Source: Limnohabitans sp. Rim8 (GTDB lineage Bacteria; Pseudomonadota; Gammaproteobacteria; Burkholderiales; Burkholderiaceae_C). From it: a stretch of DNA of 58,727 nt. Under the pieces are notes generated by a model, which ran no database searches, was not told the origin of the DNA, and saw nothing but the letters and a program-made list of their open reading frames with translations. Position numbers and translations under genes: made by a program. Below, in pieces: positions 1-8,891 of this stretch; within the stretch, counting starts at the first letter, position 1, and every line of letters starts with the position of its first letter. Location of the stretch: positions 1 through 58,727 of the forward strand of contig CAMDKK010000019.1 in assembly GCA_945901045.1 (NCBI GenBank), read 5' to 3'.

Positions 1-671
1 CCTTCATCTCGAACGGTTTGAATTGCGATTTGGTGATTGTGGTCGCCAAGACCGAACCCGAGTTGGGCGCCAAGGGGGTATCCCTGATTCTGGTCGAAGC
101 CGACCGGCCCGGCTTTCGCAAAGGCCGCAAACTCGACAAGATGGGCCAGCAAGCGGCCGATACGGCCGAATTGTTTTTTGACGATGTTCGCGTGCCTGTG
201 ACCAATATTTTGGGCGAAGAAAACAAAGGCTTTGCTTACCTGATGCAAGAGTTGGCCCAGGAACGTTTGGTGATTGCACTGGGGGCAGCCGCCAAGATGG
301 AAGCCATGCTCGCCGAAACCGTGCGTTACACCAAAGAGCGCGTGGTGTTTGGCAAACCGCTGTTTGATTTTCAGAACACCCGTTTCAAGCTCGCTGAGAT
401 CAAGGTGCGCACCACCGCCGTGCGCATGATGGTGGACCAGTATCTGTCTGAGCATTTAAAGCGCAAACTCACCGTTGAAGAAGCGGCCATTGCCAAGCTG
501 TTTTCCACCGAAGAGCTCAGCAAAGCGCTGGACGAGTTGCTGCAGCTGTATGGCGGTTACGGCTACATGATGGAGTACCCGATCACCCGCGCCTATGTGG
601 ACACCCGCGTGTACCGGATCTATGGCGGCACCAGCGAGGTCATGAAAGAGCTGATCGCCCGCAAGCTTTGA
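1..671 (+). CDS. acyl-CoA dehydrogenase, C-terminal part (5' end outside window)
   Basis: The reading frame is already open at the left edge, so the gene begins outside the window; about 222 C-terminal residues remain. They cover the end of the middle beta domain and the C-terminal four-helix FAD domain. Visible family signatures are the FFDDVRVP segment, the RVVFGKPLFDFQ segment and the terminal YGGTSEVMKELIARKL. The Gly-Gly where medium-chain enzymes carry the catalytic Glu (YEGT) is typical of isovaleryl/long-chain-type members, whose base lies earlier in the chain. It oxidises an acyl-CoA to the 2-enoyl-CoA and passes electrons to ETF in the cytoplasm. It is the first visible gene of the + strand catabolic cluster; the substrate cannot be told. 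Confidence 0.93.
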   Translation, partial: FISNGLNCDLVIVVAKTEPELGAKGVSLILVEADRPGFRKGRKLDKMGQQAADTAELFFDDVRVPVTNILGEENKGFAYLMQELAQERLVIALGAAAKMEAMLAETVRYTKERVVFGKPLFDFQNTRFKLAEIKVRTTAVRMMVDQYLSEHLKRKLTVEEAAIAKLFSTEELSKALDELLQLYGGYGYMMEYPITRAYVDTRVYRIYGGTSEVMKELIARKL

Positions 672-787
672 ACAAGGCTGTGCTGGCTCCAAGGTGACTC
701 TGTCCTAGGGGAATCCCTGAGGGTGAAGTGGGTTCAGCCGGGGTTTTGTGGGCGAAGATCAAGACAATTCAATTCAGGAGTGAAAGC

Positions 788-1708
788 ATGAGCCAAGCAG
801 GTTTGATTCAAGACAAAGTGGTGGTGGTGACCGGTTCGGGTGGCGGTATTGGCCGCGACATTGCATTGGCCATGGCCCGAGAAGGGGCGCGTTTGGTGGT
901 CAATGACATCGGTGCATCGGTGGCGGGTGAGGGCCTCGATGCCGGTCCCGCCCAGCAAGTGGTCAATGAAATCAAAGCCCTCGGCTGCCAAGCCGTGGCC
1001 AATACCGACAGCGTCTCTGACCCCTTGAGTGCTGCACGCATCATTCAGACGGCGATGGACACGTATGGCCGCATTGATGTGGTGGTCAACAACGCCGGTA
1101 TTTTGCGCGACCGGTTTTTCCACAAAATGAGCATGGACGAATGGGATGCGGTGATGAAAGTCCATTTGTATGGTGGTTTTTATGTCAGCCGTGCTGCGGC
1201 CCCGCATTTCAAGGCGCAAGAAAGTGGTAACTACATCCACATGACTTCCACCTCCGGCTTGGTGGGTAACTTTGGGCAGGCCAATTATTCGGCTGCCAAG
1301 TTGGGTATCACGGCCTTGTCCAAATCAATTGCGCTGGACATGCTCAAGTTCAATGTCCGCTCCAATTGCATTGCGCCTTTTGCATGGAGCCGCATGATCG
1401 GTTCGATCCCGACGGACACGCCCGAAGAACAGGCCCGTGTGGACCGCATCAAGCAAATGACCCCCGCCAAAATAGCCCCCCTGGCTGTGGCCTTGGCGAG
1501 TGAGGGCTCGGCCCATGTGAATGGTCAGGTGTTTGCGGTGCGCAACAATGAAATATTCTTGATGAGCCAACCCCGTCCCTTGCGCTCGGTTCACCGCAGT
1601 GAGGGTTGGACACCGCAGACCGTGCTGGACCAGGCCATGCCCGCACTCAAATCGAGCTTTTTTGATTTGGAACGTTCCGGCGATGTGTTCAGCTGGGACC
1701 CCATCTGA
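788..1708 (+). CDS. short-chain dehydrogenase, peroxisomal MFE-2-like
   Basis: A 306-residue SDR, probably a 3-hydroxyacyl-CoA dehydrogenase using NAD(P). The cofactor motif TGSGGGIG is at residues 15-22, NNAGILRD near 100, a Ser before SGLVGNFGQ near 145, and the catalytic YSAAK shortly after. The NNAGILRD/GNFGQANYSAAK pattern resembles the dehydrogenase part of multifunctional enzyme type 2 (general family knowledge). The chain is longer than the usual 250 residues, with a C-terminal extension of about 50 residues. I chose the ATG at 788, not an upstream in-frame GTG, because an AGGAG-like site lies just before it and the protein then begins at the SDR fold. It would act after a hydratase in the same pathway. 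Confidence 0.92.
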   Translation: MSQAGLIQDKVVVVTGSGGGIGRDIALAMAREGARLVVNDIGASVAGEGLDAGPAQQVVNEIKALGCQAVANTDSVSDPLSAARIIQTAMDTYGRIDVVVNNAGILRDRFFHKMSMDEWDAVMKVHLYGGFYVSRAAAPHFKAQESGNYIHMTSTSGLVGNFGQANYSAAKLGITALSKSIALDMLKFNVRSNCIAPFAWSRMIGSIPTDTPEEQARVDRIKQMTPAKIAPLAVALASEGSAHVNGQVFAVRNNEIFLMSQPRPLRSVHRSEGWTPQTVLDQAMPALKSSFFDLERSGDVFSWDPI

Positions 1709-1734
1709 AACCGTAATTTGTTAGAAAGTACCTG

Positions 1735-2127
1735 ATGACCACCACCACCGTGCAAGGCACTTTGCAGCGCCACCAGGCCGCGCTCGACCAGGGCCAATTC
1801 TGGATTCAACAATGTAAGTCATGCCACAAGCATATTTATTTCCCACGAGAAATTTGCCCTCACTGCGGCAGCGACGCCGTTGATTTTGTCGCTCCCAGCG
1901 GCCTGGGCATCGTCTACGCGGTGACCACCGTACGCCGCAAACCTGCGGATGGCGGTGACTACAACGTCAGCCTGATCGATTTGGATGAAGGGCCAAGGCT
2001 GATGAGCACCATCACCAACCTGACCCCTGATCTGGTGAAGATCGATCAACGCGTCAAGGCCCATGTGGAGGTGACTGAAGGCCGTGGTTTGGTCAAGTTC
2101 ACCGTCCTGCAAGGCGGTGCAGCATGA
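1735..2127 (+). CDS. DUF35 zinc-ribbon/OB-fold protein
   Basis: A 130-residue protein with an N-terminal zinc ribbon (Cys27, Cys30, Cys41, Cys44) followed by an OB-fold. This is the DUF35 family of small acyl-CoA-binding partners of thiolase-like enzymes. Its stop overlaps the start of the downstream thiolase-like gene by 4 bases (ATGA), which points to translational coupling and a 1:1 complex. Family precedents are BbsA with BbsB in benzoylsuccinyl-CoA cleavage and ChsH2 with Ltp2 in steroid side-chain cleavage. It probably contributes to the CoA-substrate site and has no activity alone; this is inferred from those precedents. Confidence 0.9.
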   Translation: MTTTTVQGTLQRHQAALDQGQFWIQQCKSCHKHIYFPREICPHCGSDAVDFVAPSGLGIVYAVTTVRRKPADGGDYNVSLIDLDEGPRLMSTITNLTPDLVKIDQRVKAHVEVTEGRGLVKFTVLQGGAA

Positions 2128-3296
2128 ACTTGAACTCATTGCGCGGCAGTGCCGCCATTGCGGGCGTGGCCACTTTCGGTTGTGGTGAAGCCCATGGGTT
2201 TTCTGAAATGGAAGTGTTGGCGCGCTCGGCCCATGCGGCCGTGGCCGATGCGGGCCTGAAAATGAGTGACATTGATGGCCTGTGCACCGCCAGTGTGGGC
2301 TCGACCATGTGGTCCATGCCTGTGGTGGAGTATTTGGGCATTCGTCCGACGTTCGTGGATGGCACCATGGTTGGCGGTTCCAGCTTCATAGCCCACTTGT
2401 TGCCAGCCATGCATGCCTTGCAGTCGGGGCAATGCAAAGCAGTGCTGGTCTGCTATGGCAGTACGCAGCGCACATCTACTTTTGGTCGCGGTGAAATTGC
2501 CAAGGCGCGCCGCTGGATGGACCCGCAGCCCTACGAAACGCCTTATGAGCCCTTCAGTCCACCCAGTGCCTATGCGCTGGCGACTTCCAGGCACATGCAC
2601 CAGTACGGCACCACCCGACGCGATCTGGCCGAGGTGGCCGTGGCCGCTCGGGCGTGGGCAGGTTTGAATCCAGAAGCCTTCATGCGCGAGCCTTTGTCGA
2701 TTGAAGATGTTTTGAACGCCCGCATGATCAGCGACCCCTTGTCGGTGCGCGACTGCTGCCTGGTGACCGACGGCGGCGGCGCTTACGTGCTGGTACGCAG
2801 CGACCGTGCCAAAGACTTGCGCCAAAAACCGGTCTATGTCCTGGGCAACGGAACGGCAGTTTGGAACCGCCAAATTTCAGCCATGCAAGACCTCACGGTC
2901 ACTGCGGCCACGCAGTCCGGTAAAGAAGCCTATGCCATGGCCGGGTTGGGCGCCAAAGACATGGATGTGGTTCAGTTGTACGACGCCTTCACCATCAACA
3001 CCTTGCTGTTCTTGGAGGACTTGGGATTTTGTGCCAAGGGTGAGGCGGGAGCCTTTGTGCGCGATGGCGGCATCGCGCCCGGTGGGCATTTGCCGGTCAA
3101 CACCAACGGTGGCGGACTCTCCTGCGTCCACCCTGGCATGTACGGCATATTTGCCTTGATCGAAGCTGTGCGGCAGCTGCGTGGTGAATGTGGCGATCGC
3201 CAAGTCAAGGGCGCTCAAACCGCTATCGCCCATGGCAATGGCGGCACCCTTTCAAGTCAGTCCACGGCTGTGCTCGGCACGGCCGATACCTTGTAA
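2124..3296 (+). CDS. thiolase-like (SCP2/lipid-transfer type) enzyme lacking the usual Cys nucleophile
   Basis: A 390-residue thiolase-superfamily protein of the non-specific lipid-transfer type. C-terminal signatures include the NTNGGGLSCVHPGMYG segment and HGNGG near residues 370-375. The stretch aligned with the classical CSTG nucleophile loop reads TMVGGSSFIAH, with no Cys. Conserved Tyr residues occur in QLYDAF and HPGMYG. Thiolase-fold proteins paired with DUF35 that lack the Cys include Ltp2-type retro-aldolases, so C-C cleavage of a beta-hydroxyacyl-CoA is possible instead of true thiolysis. Coupling with the DUF35 gene (4-base overlap) supports a two-protein enzyme. The next gene follows after 7 bases. 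Confidence 0.88.
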   Translation: MNLNSLRGSAAIAGVATFGCGEAHGFSEMEVLARSAHAAVADAGLKMSDIDGLCTASVGSTMWSMPVVEYLGIRPTFVDGTMVGGSSFIAHLLPAMHALQSGQCKAVLVCYGSTQRTSTFGRGEIAKARRWMDPQPYETPYEPFSPPSAYALATSRHMHQYGTTRRDLAEVAVAARAWAGLNPEAFMREPLSIEDVLNARMISDPLSVRDCCLVTDGGGAYVLVRSDRAKDLRQKPVYVLGNGTAVWNRQISAMQDLTVTAATQSGKEAYAMAGLGAKDMDVVQLYDAFTINTLLFLEDLGFCAKGEAGAFVRDGGIAPGGHLPVNTNGGGLSCVHPGMYGIFALIEAVRQLRGECGDRQVKGAQTAIAHGNGGTLSSQSTAVLGTADTL

Positions 3297-3303
3297 GGGC
3301 CCC

Positions 3304-4464
3304 ATGATCCGCGACCCCGAAACTTTTGAGGCCTTGCTTGACTCGGTGCGCCGCTTTGTCCGCGAGCGTCTGGTACCCGTTGAGAAAGAAGTTGCTGAGA
3401 CCGATCAGATTCCCGAGACCATCGTGCAGGAGATGCGCGCGATGGGCTTGTTTGGCCTGACCATTCCTGAATCCTATGGCGGACTGGAACTGACCATGGA
3501 AGAAGAGTCACGACTTTTGTTTGAACTCTGCAAAACTTCCCCAGCTTTTCGCTCCGTGATTGGGACCACTGTGGGCATAGGATCGCAAGGCATTTTGATG
3601 GACGGCACGCAAGCGCAAAAAGACCATTACCTGCCCAAGTTGGCGACGGGGGAATTGATGGCTTCGTTTGCATTGACAGAACCTGAGGCTGGATCTGACG
3701 CTGCATCGCTTCGCACCACGGCCATTTTGGAGGGTGACCATTACGTGGTCAATGGCACCAAGCGTTACATCACCAATGCGCCACATTCCAGCATCTTCAC
3801 GCTGATGGCACGCACCAACCCGGCCGACAAGGGCGCGGGCGGTGTGTCGGCTTTCATCGTCGATGCCAAATCACCCGGCATCAGCTTGGGCAAGATCGAT
3901 CAGAAGATGGGCCAAAAGGGGGCGCATACCTGCGACGTGATGTTTGACAATGTACGCGTGCCTGTTGCCAACCTGATTGGCGGCCGCGAGGGGCAGGGCT
4001 TTAAGACGGCGATGAAAGTGCTTGAGAAGGGCCGCATTCACCTTGCCGCCGTGTGCGTAGGCGTGGCCCAGCGCATCCTGGATGACGCGCTGCACTACGC
4101 AATAGAGCGCAAGCAGTTTGGCCAGTCGATTGCCGAGTTCCAGTTGGTGCAAGCCATGTTGGCCGACAGCAAGGCTGAGTTGTACGCCGCTGAATGCATG
4201 GTGATCGACGCGGCCCGCAAACGTGACGAAGGGCGCAAGGTTTCCACAGAAGCTTCATGCTGCAAGATGTTTGCCTCCGAGATGTGTGGCCGTGTGGCCG
4301 ATCGGGCGGTACAAATTTTGGGTGGCGCGGGCTACTTGTCAGATTACGGCATCGAGCGTTTCTATCGCGATGTGCGTTTGTTCCGTCTGTATGAAGGCAC
4401 CACGCAAATTCAGCAAATCATCATTGGCCGCAACATGGTGCGAGAAGCGCGCCTGAACGGTTAA
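3304..4464 (+). CDS. acyl-CoA dehydrogenase
   Basis: A 386-residue full-length acyl-CoA dehydrogenase with N-terminal helical, middle beta and C-terminal helical domains. Visible motifs are the FAD/substrate loop FALTEPEAGSDAASL near residue 125, the GTKRYITNAPHS segment, FDNVRVP, and the C-terminal LYEGTTQIQQIIIGRN. The Glu in YEGT is the standard catalytic base of short/medium-chain enzymes, unlike the first gene in the window. I chose the ATG at 3304 because it gives the usual family length; an upstream in-frame start would run deep into the thiolase-like gene. It oxidises an acyl-CoA in the same pathway and donates electrons to ETF. Confidence 0.94.
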   Translation: MIRDPETFEALLDSVRRFVRERLVPVEKEVAETDQIPETIVQEMRAMGLFGLTIPESYGGLELTMEEESRLLFELCKTSPAFRSVIGTTVGIGSQGILMDGTQAQKDHYLPKLATGELMASFALTEPEAGSDAASLRTTAILEGDHYVVNGTKRYITNAPHSSIFTLMARTNPADKGAGGVSAFIVDAKSPGISLGKIDQKMGQKGAHTCDVMFDNVRVPVANLIGGREGQGFKTAMKVLEKGRIHLAAVCVGVAQRILDDALHYAIERKQFGQSIAEFQLVQAMLADSKAELYAAECMVIDAARKRDEGRKVSTEASCCKMFASEMCGRVADRAVQILGGAGYLSDYGIERFYRDVRLFRLYEGTTQIQQIIIGRNMVREARLNG

Positions 4465-4494
4465 GTTGTTTAAAAACTAAGCAGGAGACTTCGC

Positions 4495-5466
4495 ATGAAA
4501 AAAATGAGCCGCCGTTTGGCCTTGGCTGCTTTGAGCAGTTTGACTGTGTTGAATTCAGGTGGGGTGCATGCGCAGACAGCCTATCCCAATCAGCCCATCA
4601 AATTCATCGTACCTTACCCTGCTGGCGGTGCGACCGATGCCTTGGCCCGCATGGTGGCGCAAAAAATGCAAGACAACTGGCAGCAAACGGTGGTGGTCGA
4701 GAACAAGCCCGGTGCGGGTGGCACCATAGGCAACAACCTGGTGGCCAAGAGTCCTGCCGACGGCTATACGGTTTTGTTCGGCATTGTGGCCTTGGTGCAG
4801 CAAATCTCCTTGATGAAATTGCCCTACGACCCCATGAAAGACTTTGCCCCGATCACCCGCGTGGCGATCAGCCCCAGTGTGTTGGCGGCAGCACCCAGCT
4901 TGCCAGTCAACAACTTGCAGGAGTTTGTCAGCCTGGTCAAGGCCAATCCCGGCAAGCACAGCATTGGCTCTTATGGGCCCGGCACTTCAGCCCACTTGCA
5001 GGGGGCCTTGCTGAATTTGCAGGCTGGACTTGATTTAACGCATATCCCCTACCAAGGCGGCGCACCCTTGGTGACGGCCATGATAGGCGGGCAATTGTCC
5101 TCGGCATTTTTGGATGCTGGTTCTTCTAAACAACACCTGCCCAAGTTCAAATTGCTGGGTGTGACGGGCAGTGAGCGCTTGACATGGTTGCCTCAGGTCC
5201 CCACGCTCAAGGAGCAGGGCTTGCAATCCTATGAGCCCATGGGCTGGTTTGCTTTGCTCTTGCCGGCGGCTACGCCCAAGGCAGTGATCGACAAGTTCTC
5301 CGCCGAATCGCAGCGGATTTTGAAGCTGCCCGATGTGCGCGAGAAAATCGAAGCCATGGGTTTGATCCCTGGCGGTGAAACACCCGAGAGTTTCGCCAGA
5401 ATCATGAAGTCCGACGCTGAGATTTATGGCCGCATCATCAGCGATGCCAAGATCACCCTCAACTGA
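4495..5466 (+). CDS. Bug/TctC-family periplasmic solute receptor
   Basis: A 323-residue tripartite tricarboxylate receptor. A Sec signal peptide covers roughly residues 1-27 (basic KKMSRR start, hydrophobic core, cleavage after VHAQ). Family landmarks are the first ligand loop VPYPAGGATDALAR, VVVENKPGAGGT, PADGYTVL, YDPMKDFAPITR, and HIPYQGGAPLV. Bug proteins bind carboxylates, amides or aromatic acids in the periplasm. Its position inside a CoA-catabolic cluster suggests that it captures the pathway substrate. It is followed after 22 bases by a second Bug gene; no TctA/TctB genes are near. Confidence 0.94.
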   Translation: MKKMSRRLALAALSSLTVLNSGGVHAQTAYPNQPIKFIVPYPAGGATDALARMVAQKMQDNWQQTVVVENKPGAGGTIGNNLVAKSPADGYTVLFGIVALVQQISLMKLPYDPMKDFAPITRVAISPSVLAAAPSLPVNNLQEFVSLVKANPGKHSIGSYGPGTSAHLQGALLNLQAGLDLTHIPYQGGAPLVTAMIGGQLSSAFLDAGSSKQHLPKFKLLGVTGSERLTWLPQVPTLKEQGLQSYEPMGWFALLLPAATPKAVIDKFSAESQRILKLPDVREKIEAMGLIPGGETPESFARIMKSDAEIYGRIISDAKITLN

Positions 5467-5488
5467 ACTCATTCTGATAGGAAGCAAC

Positions 5489-6466
5489 ATGACAACAGCC
5501 TTCATTTCCAATTTCCCCAGGCGCAGTGTGTTGGCCATGGGGTTGGCCCTGTTCCTCTCAGGGGTGGGTGCACAAACCGTGCCTTCCACCGTCAAACTCA
5601 TCGTGGGTTATGTCGCTGGGGGCCCTGTGGATGCCGCAGCCCGCGTCTTCGCTCCGGTGCTCAGTCGGGAATTGGGTCAAACCGTTGTCGTGGAAAACAG
5701 GGCGGGTGCGGGTGGCGCGTTGGCGGGGCAGTCGGTGGTCAAGTCCCCACCGAATGGCAGCGAGATTTTTTTCGCGGCCAGCCCGACCATGACCATCACT
5801 CCGCATGTTCTCAAGGCCATGACTTTCGATCCGCTCAAAGACATGACGCCACTGGCACCCATTTTGAGTTATGCCAATGTGTTGGTGATCAATCTGAATC
5901 AACCCTTCAAAACTTTGCCCGAGTTGTTGGCTTTTGCCAAAGCCAATCCGGGTCAACTGGCTTATGGCTCGGCCGGCATGGGCGCGTCCAACCATTTGAG
6001 TGGTGAGCTCTTTGCCCGCCGCGCAGGAGTGAGCATGACCCACGTCCCTTACAAGGGCAATGCGCCTGCCATGACCGATGTGATGGGTGGGCAGATTCAA
6101 ATGATGTTTGACATCATCGGTGGCGCTAAAACCTACATCGATGGCGGTAAAGTGCGGGCCTTGGCTGTGACCTCTAAGGAGCGCAACCCTGCCTTGCCTC
6201 AGTTGCCCAGCATGGCCGAATTGGGCGTGCGTGATTACGATGTCGGCGGTTGGTTTGGGCTTTATGGCCCTTTGGGCATCTCGCCTGACCTGCAGCAGCG
6301 CTTGGCAACCGCAACGGCCAAAGCTTTGCAGGACGTCGATTTACGCAAACGCTGGGTCGATCAAGGTTATGTCATTTGGAGTGGAAAAGGTGCCGACTTG
6401 GCCGAACGCATGCGCCGCGAGCATGCCTTGTGGGCCGAAGTCACCAAAGGCATGAGCTTTGAATAA
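5489..6466 (+). CDS. Bug/TctC-family periplasmic solute receptor
   Basis: A 325-residue Bug receptor, the second of a tandem pair. The N-terminus has a PRR followed by a hydrophobic stretch ending GVGAQ, so a Sec or weak Tat signal peptide is likely. Typical elements are VENRAGAGGALAGQ, FDPLKDMTPLAPIL, GSAGMGASNHLSGELF and HVPYKGNAPAMTDVMGG. The ATG at 5489 follows a TAGGAAG ribosome site; a longer in-frame start would overlap the preceding gene. It is clearly diverged from the gene just upstream, so the two probably bind different ligands rather than being a recent duplication. The CoA-ligase gene starts 3 bases after its stop. Confidence 0.94.
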   Translation: MTTAFISNFPRRSVLAMGLALFLSGVGAQTVPSTVKLIVGYVAGGPVDAAARVFAPVLSRELGQTVVVENRAGAGGALAGQSVVKSPPNGSEIFFAASPTMTITPHVLKAMTFDPLKDMTPLAPILSYANVLVINLNQPFKTLPELLAFAKANPGQLAYGSAGMGASNHLSGELFARRAGVSMTHVPYKGNAPAMTDVMGGQIQMMFDIIGGAKTYIDGGKVRALAVTSKERNPALPQLPSMAELGVRDYDVGGWFGLYGPLGISPDLQQRLATATAKALQDVDLRKRWVDQGYVIWSGKGADLAERMRREHALWAEVTKGMSFE

Positions 6467-6469
6467 CGC

Positions 6470-7987
6470 ATGAACCCGACCCGCATTCATCACCTCTTTG
6501 ATCAACGCGTCCAGGAAGATCCCGAACATCCCTTTCTTTACCTGAAGCAAGGTCAAATAAGCTTGGGTGAGTTGGCCTGCAGCGTGGACGCTCTTGAATC
6601 CGAGTTGCGCCAAAGCGATGTTCGCTTGGGCGATAGGGTGCTGGTGGTTGCAGAAAATTGTCCTGAACATGTCGCTCTGATTTTGGCTTGCAGTCGTGTC
6701 GGGGCATGGGCTTGTGGCGTTAACGCCCGCATGAGCGCAAGCGAATTGGCCGGGTTTGTTGCAAAGGCCGAGGCGCGCGTGGTTTATTTCACCAGTGGCG
6801 TGTCCGAGGCCGCGAGTCGTCATGCTCAAGCGCAAACGACCCTGCCCAGCACAGTGCCAAGTTTGCAGCGCACACACACTGTAGCCACGGCAACGGTGCA
6901 GCCCGGCGAGCTTGCCGAATCTGTAGCTGCCATCATTTTCACCTCGGGCACCACCGGTCAGCCTAAAGGAGTGATGCTGAGCCACGCTGGCTTGTTGCAG
7001 TTTGCCAAGGTGTCTTCGCTGTCAAGGCAGTTGGGCAAGACCGATCGGTCTTATGCTTATTTACCGATGACGCATATTTTCGGTTTAGGCACAGTGCTCA
7101 TGGCGTCCATCTATGCGCGTTCCGGATTGCTGATGCGCAGCCAATTCGATCCTGCTGATGTGTTTGAGGCCTTGGCGCATCATCATATGACTCAATTGCA
7201 AGGTCCACCGGCGATGTTCTCACGCTTGCTGGCCTGGCTGGACGCGCAGGGCATTGACCACCCCATTGCGCCTGATTTGCGCTATGTTTACACAGGTGCA
7301 GCGCCGCTGGACCTGAGTGTAAAAAATGCCGCTCAAGCCCGTTTTGGCTTGCCTTTGCACCATGGCTACGGTCTGTCGGAATACGCCGGCGCGTTGACCC
7401 TGTGCCGATTGGGCGAATGGCGTGACGATGTCAGTGCGGGCTACTTGGTCGAGGGAGCTGAGTTGCGCATTGTCAGTCCCGAAGGCCACGATCTGCCGCA
7501 TGGCGAGACAGGCGAAATTTACATGCGCGGTTTGGGCTTGATGCCGGGCTACTTTCGCGACCAGGCGATCACCGACCAAGTCATGAAGCCCGGTGGCTGG
7601 TATGCCAGCGGCGATCTGGGACGTCAGTCCGTCGATGGGGCTTTGCAGGTGGTGGGTCGCTTGAAAGAGATGATCATTCGTTCTGGCTTTAACGTTTACC
7701 CTGGCGAAGTGGAAGCCGTTCTTTTGAATTACCCCGGCGTGCAAAAAGCCGCGGTCATGGGGCGCAAGACAGCCGATGGCAACGAAGAAATTTTGGCTTT
7801 TGTCGAGCCCAAGTCCGGCATTGAGTTGGATGCATCTGCCTTGCAGTTGCATGCGCACACCCATTTGACGGCTTACAAGAGACCCTCCGTCATCACCTTG
7901 GTCGCGGACATGCCGATGACGTTGAGTGGCAAAATTCTCAAACGCGAATTACTGGAACGCATGACGCATGAAAACCACGCTGGATGA
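6470..7987 (+). CDS. AMP-dependent acyl-CoA synthetase (ANL superfamily)
   Basis: A 505-residue acid:CoA ligase. Core motifs are in order: the phosphate loop TSGTTGQPKGVMLSH near residues 160-175, the aromatic motif HHGYGLSEYAG near 300, GWYASGDLGR near 380 with the hinge GRLKEMIIRSGFNVYPGEVE, and the C-terminal catalytic Lys in LSGKILKREL. It adenylates a carboxylic acid with ATP and transfers it to CoA in the cytoplasm. Between two transport receptors and a hydratase, it is the likely activation step for the imported acid. Its 3' end overlaps the next gene by 20 bases, implying translational coupling. The substrate cannot be told from sequence. Confidence 0.93.
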   Translation: MNPTRIHHLFDQRVQEDPEHPFLYLKQGQISLGELACSVDALESELRQSDVRLGDRVLVVAENCPEHVALILACSRVGAWACGVNARMSASELAGFVAKAEARVVYFTSGVSEAASRHAQAQTTLPSTVPSLQRTHTVATATVQPGELAESVAAIIFTSGTTGQPKGVMLSHAGLLQFAKVSSLSRQLGKTDRSYAYLPMTHIFGLGTVLMASIYARSGLLMRSQFDPADVFEALAHHHMTQLQGPPAMFSRLLAWLDAQGIDHPIAPDLRYVYTGAAPLDLSVKNAAQARFGLPLHHGYGLSEYAGALTLCRLGEWRDDVSAGYLVEGAELRIVSPEGHDLPHGETGEIYMRGLGLMPGYFRDQAITDQVMKPGGWYASGDLGRQSVDGALQVVGRLKEMIIRSGFNVYPGEVEAVLLNYPGVQKAAVMGRKTADGNEEILAFVEPKSGIELDASALQLHAHTHLTAYKRPSVITLVADMPMTLSGKILKRELLERMTHENHAG

Positions 7988-8840
7988 GTCGCAGATAGCG
8001 CACCTGCGAAGTTGGGAGGGGCGCGCTGAAACGTACCGTGACGAGATCACGGCTGCGCCACTGCGGGGCCTGAGCGCGACCTTGGACCGCAATGATCCCT
8101 TGCAAGGCCCAGGAACTGCGGTGCCGCCTTTGTGGCATTGGATTTTCTTTTTACCCCAAGCGCCGCAAAGTCAAATCGGCAGCGATGGCCACCCCCTGCG
8201 AGGTGGCTTTTTACCTCCCGTGCCTTTACCCCGTCGCATGTGGGCAGGTGGGCGTTTCCAATGGGAAAATAACTCTTTGGTGGTGGGTGATGTGGCCGAA
8301 AAAACCTCACGCATCGCCTCTGTTAAATACAAGTCAGGGCGAAGTGGCGACCTGTTGTTTGTCGAAGTTGAGCATGCCTTTCGCAACGCACAAGGACTGA
8401 GCCTGACCGAGACGCATGAGATTGTCTATCGCCCAGCCCCCTTGCCCGACACGCCTGACGTTCCGCCAACACCCGCCGAGACCGGTGCACCCTGGCAGCG
8501 AACTTTTGTGCCTGATCCCGTCTCGCTTTTTCGCTATTCGGCACTCACTTTCAATGGCCACCGGATCCATTACGACCGCAGTTACGTGACGAAAGAAGAA
8601 GGTTACCCCGGCTTGATTGTTCATGGCCCCTTGATCGCCACTTTGCTGATGGACTTGTTGCGCCGCCACATGCCCCAAGCGCAGGTGATATCGTTCCAGT
8701 TCCGCGCGGTGCGGCCTACCTTTGACCTGCATGCGTTCACATTGAATGGCCGACCCTCAAAAGATGGGCAGACCATTGACTTGTGGTCTGCAGACCATGA
8801 AGGCTGGCTTACCATGCAGGCGCAAGCCGTGATAGCCTGA
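7968..8840 (+). CDS. FAS1-like/MaoC-type dehydratase (mesaconyl-CoA hydratase-like)
   Basis: A 290-residue double hot-dog protein of the FAS1-like dehydratase/HTD2 group. The N-terminal half contains the PPLWHWIFFLP segment and RRMWAGGRFQW; the C-terminal half carries the hydratase loop FNGHRIHYDRSYV and GLIVHGPLIATLL. The family includes mesaconyl-C4-CoA/itaconyl-CoA hydratases and fungal/mitochondrial 3-hydroxyacyl-thioester dehydratases. It would hydrate an enoyl-CoA, possibly of a branched dicarboxylic acid, made by the neighbouring dehydrogenases. The start overlaps the ligase gene by 20 bases. The hydratase family is well supported; the substrate is inference. Confidence 0.87.
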   Translation: MKTTLDESQIAHLRSWEGRAETYRDEITAAPLRGLSATLDRNDPLQGPGTAVPPLWHWIFFLPQAPQSQIGSDGHPLRGGFLPPVPLPRRMWAGGRFQWENNSLVVGDVAEKTSRIASVKYKSGRSGDLLFVEVEHAFRNAQGLSLTETHEIVYRPAPLPDTPDVPPTPAETGAPWQRTFVPDPVSLFRYSALTFNGHRIHYDRSYVTKEEGYPGLIVHGPLIATLLMDLLRRHMPQAQVISFQFRAVRPTFDLHAFTLNGRPSKDGQTIDLWSADHEGWLTMQAQAVIA

Positions 8841-8891
8841 CCTCTTCCCTGATAAGCTGTCCTGAAATTTCATTACCAAAGAATATTGCCC

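Noticed and set aside
2136-2873. 245-codon open frame on the minus strand inside the thiolase-like gene
   Set aside because: Antisense shadow; the + strand frame carries the family motifs and the DUF35 coupling.
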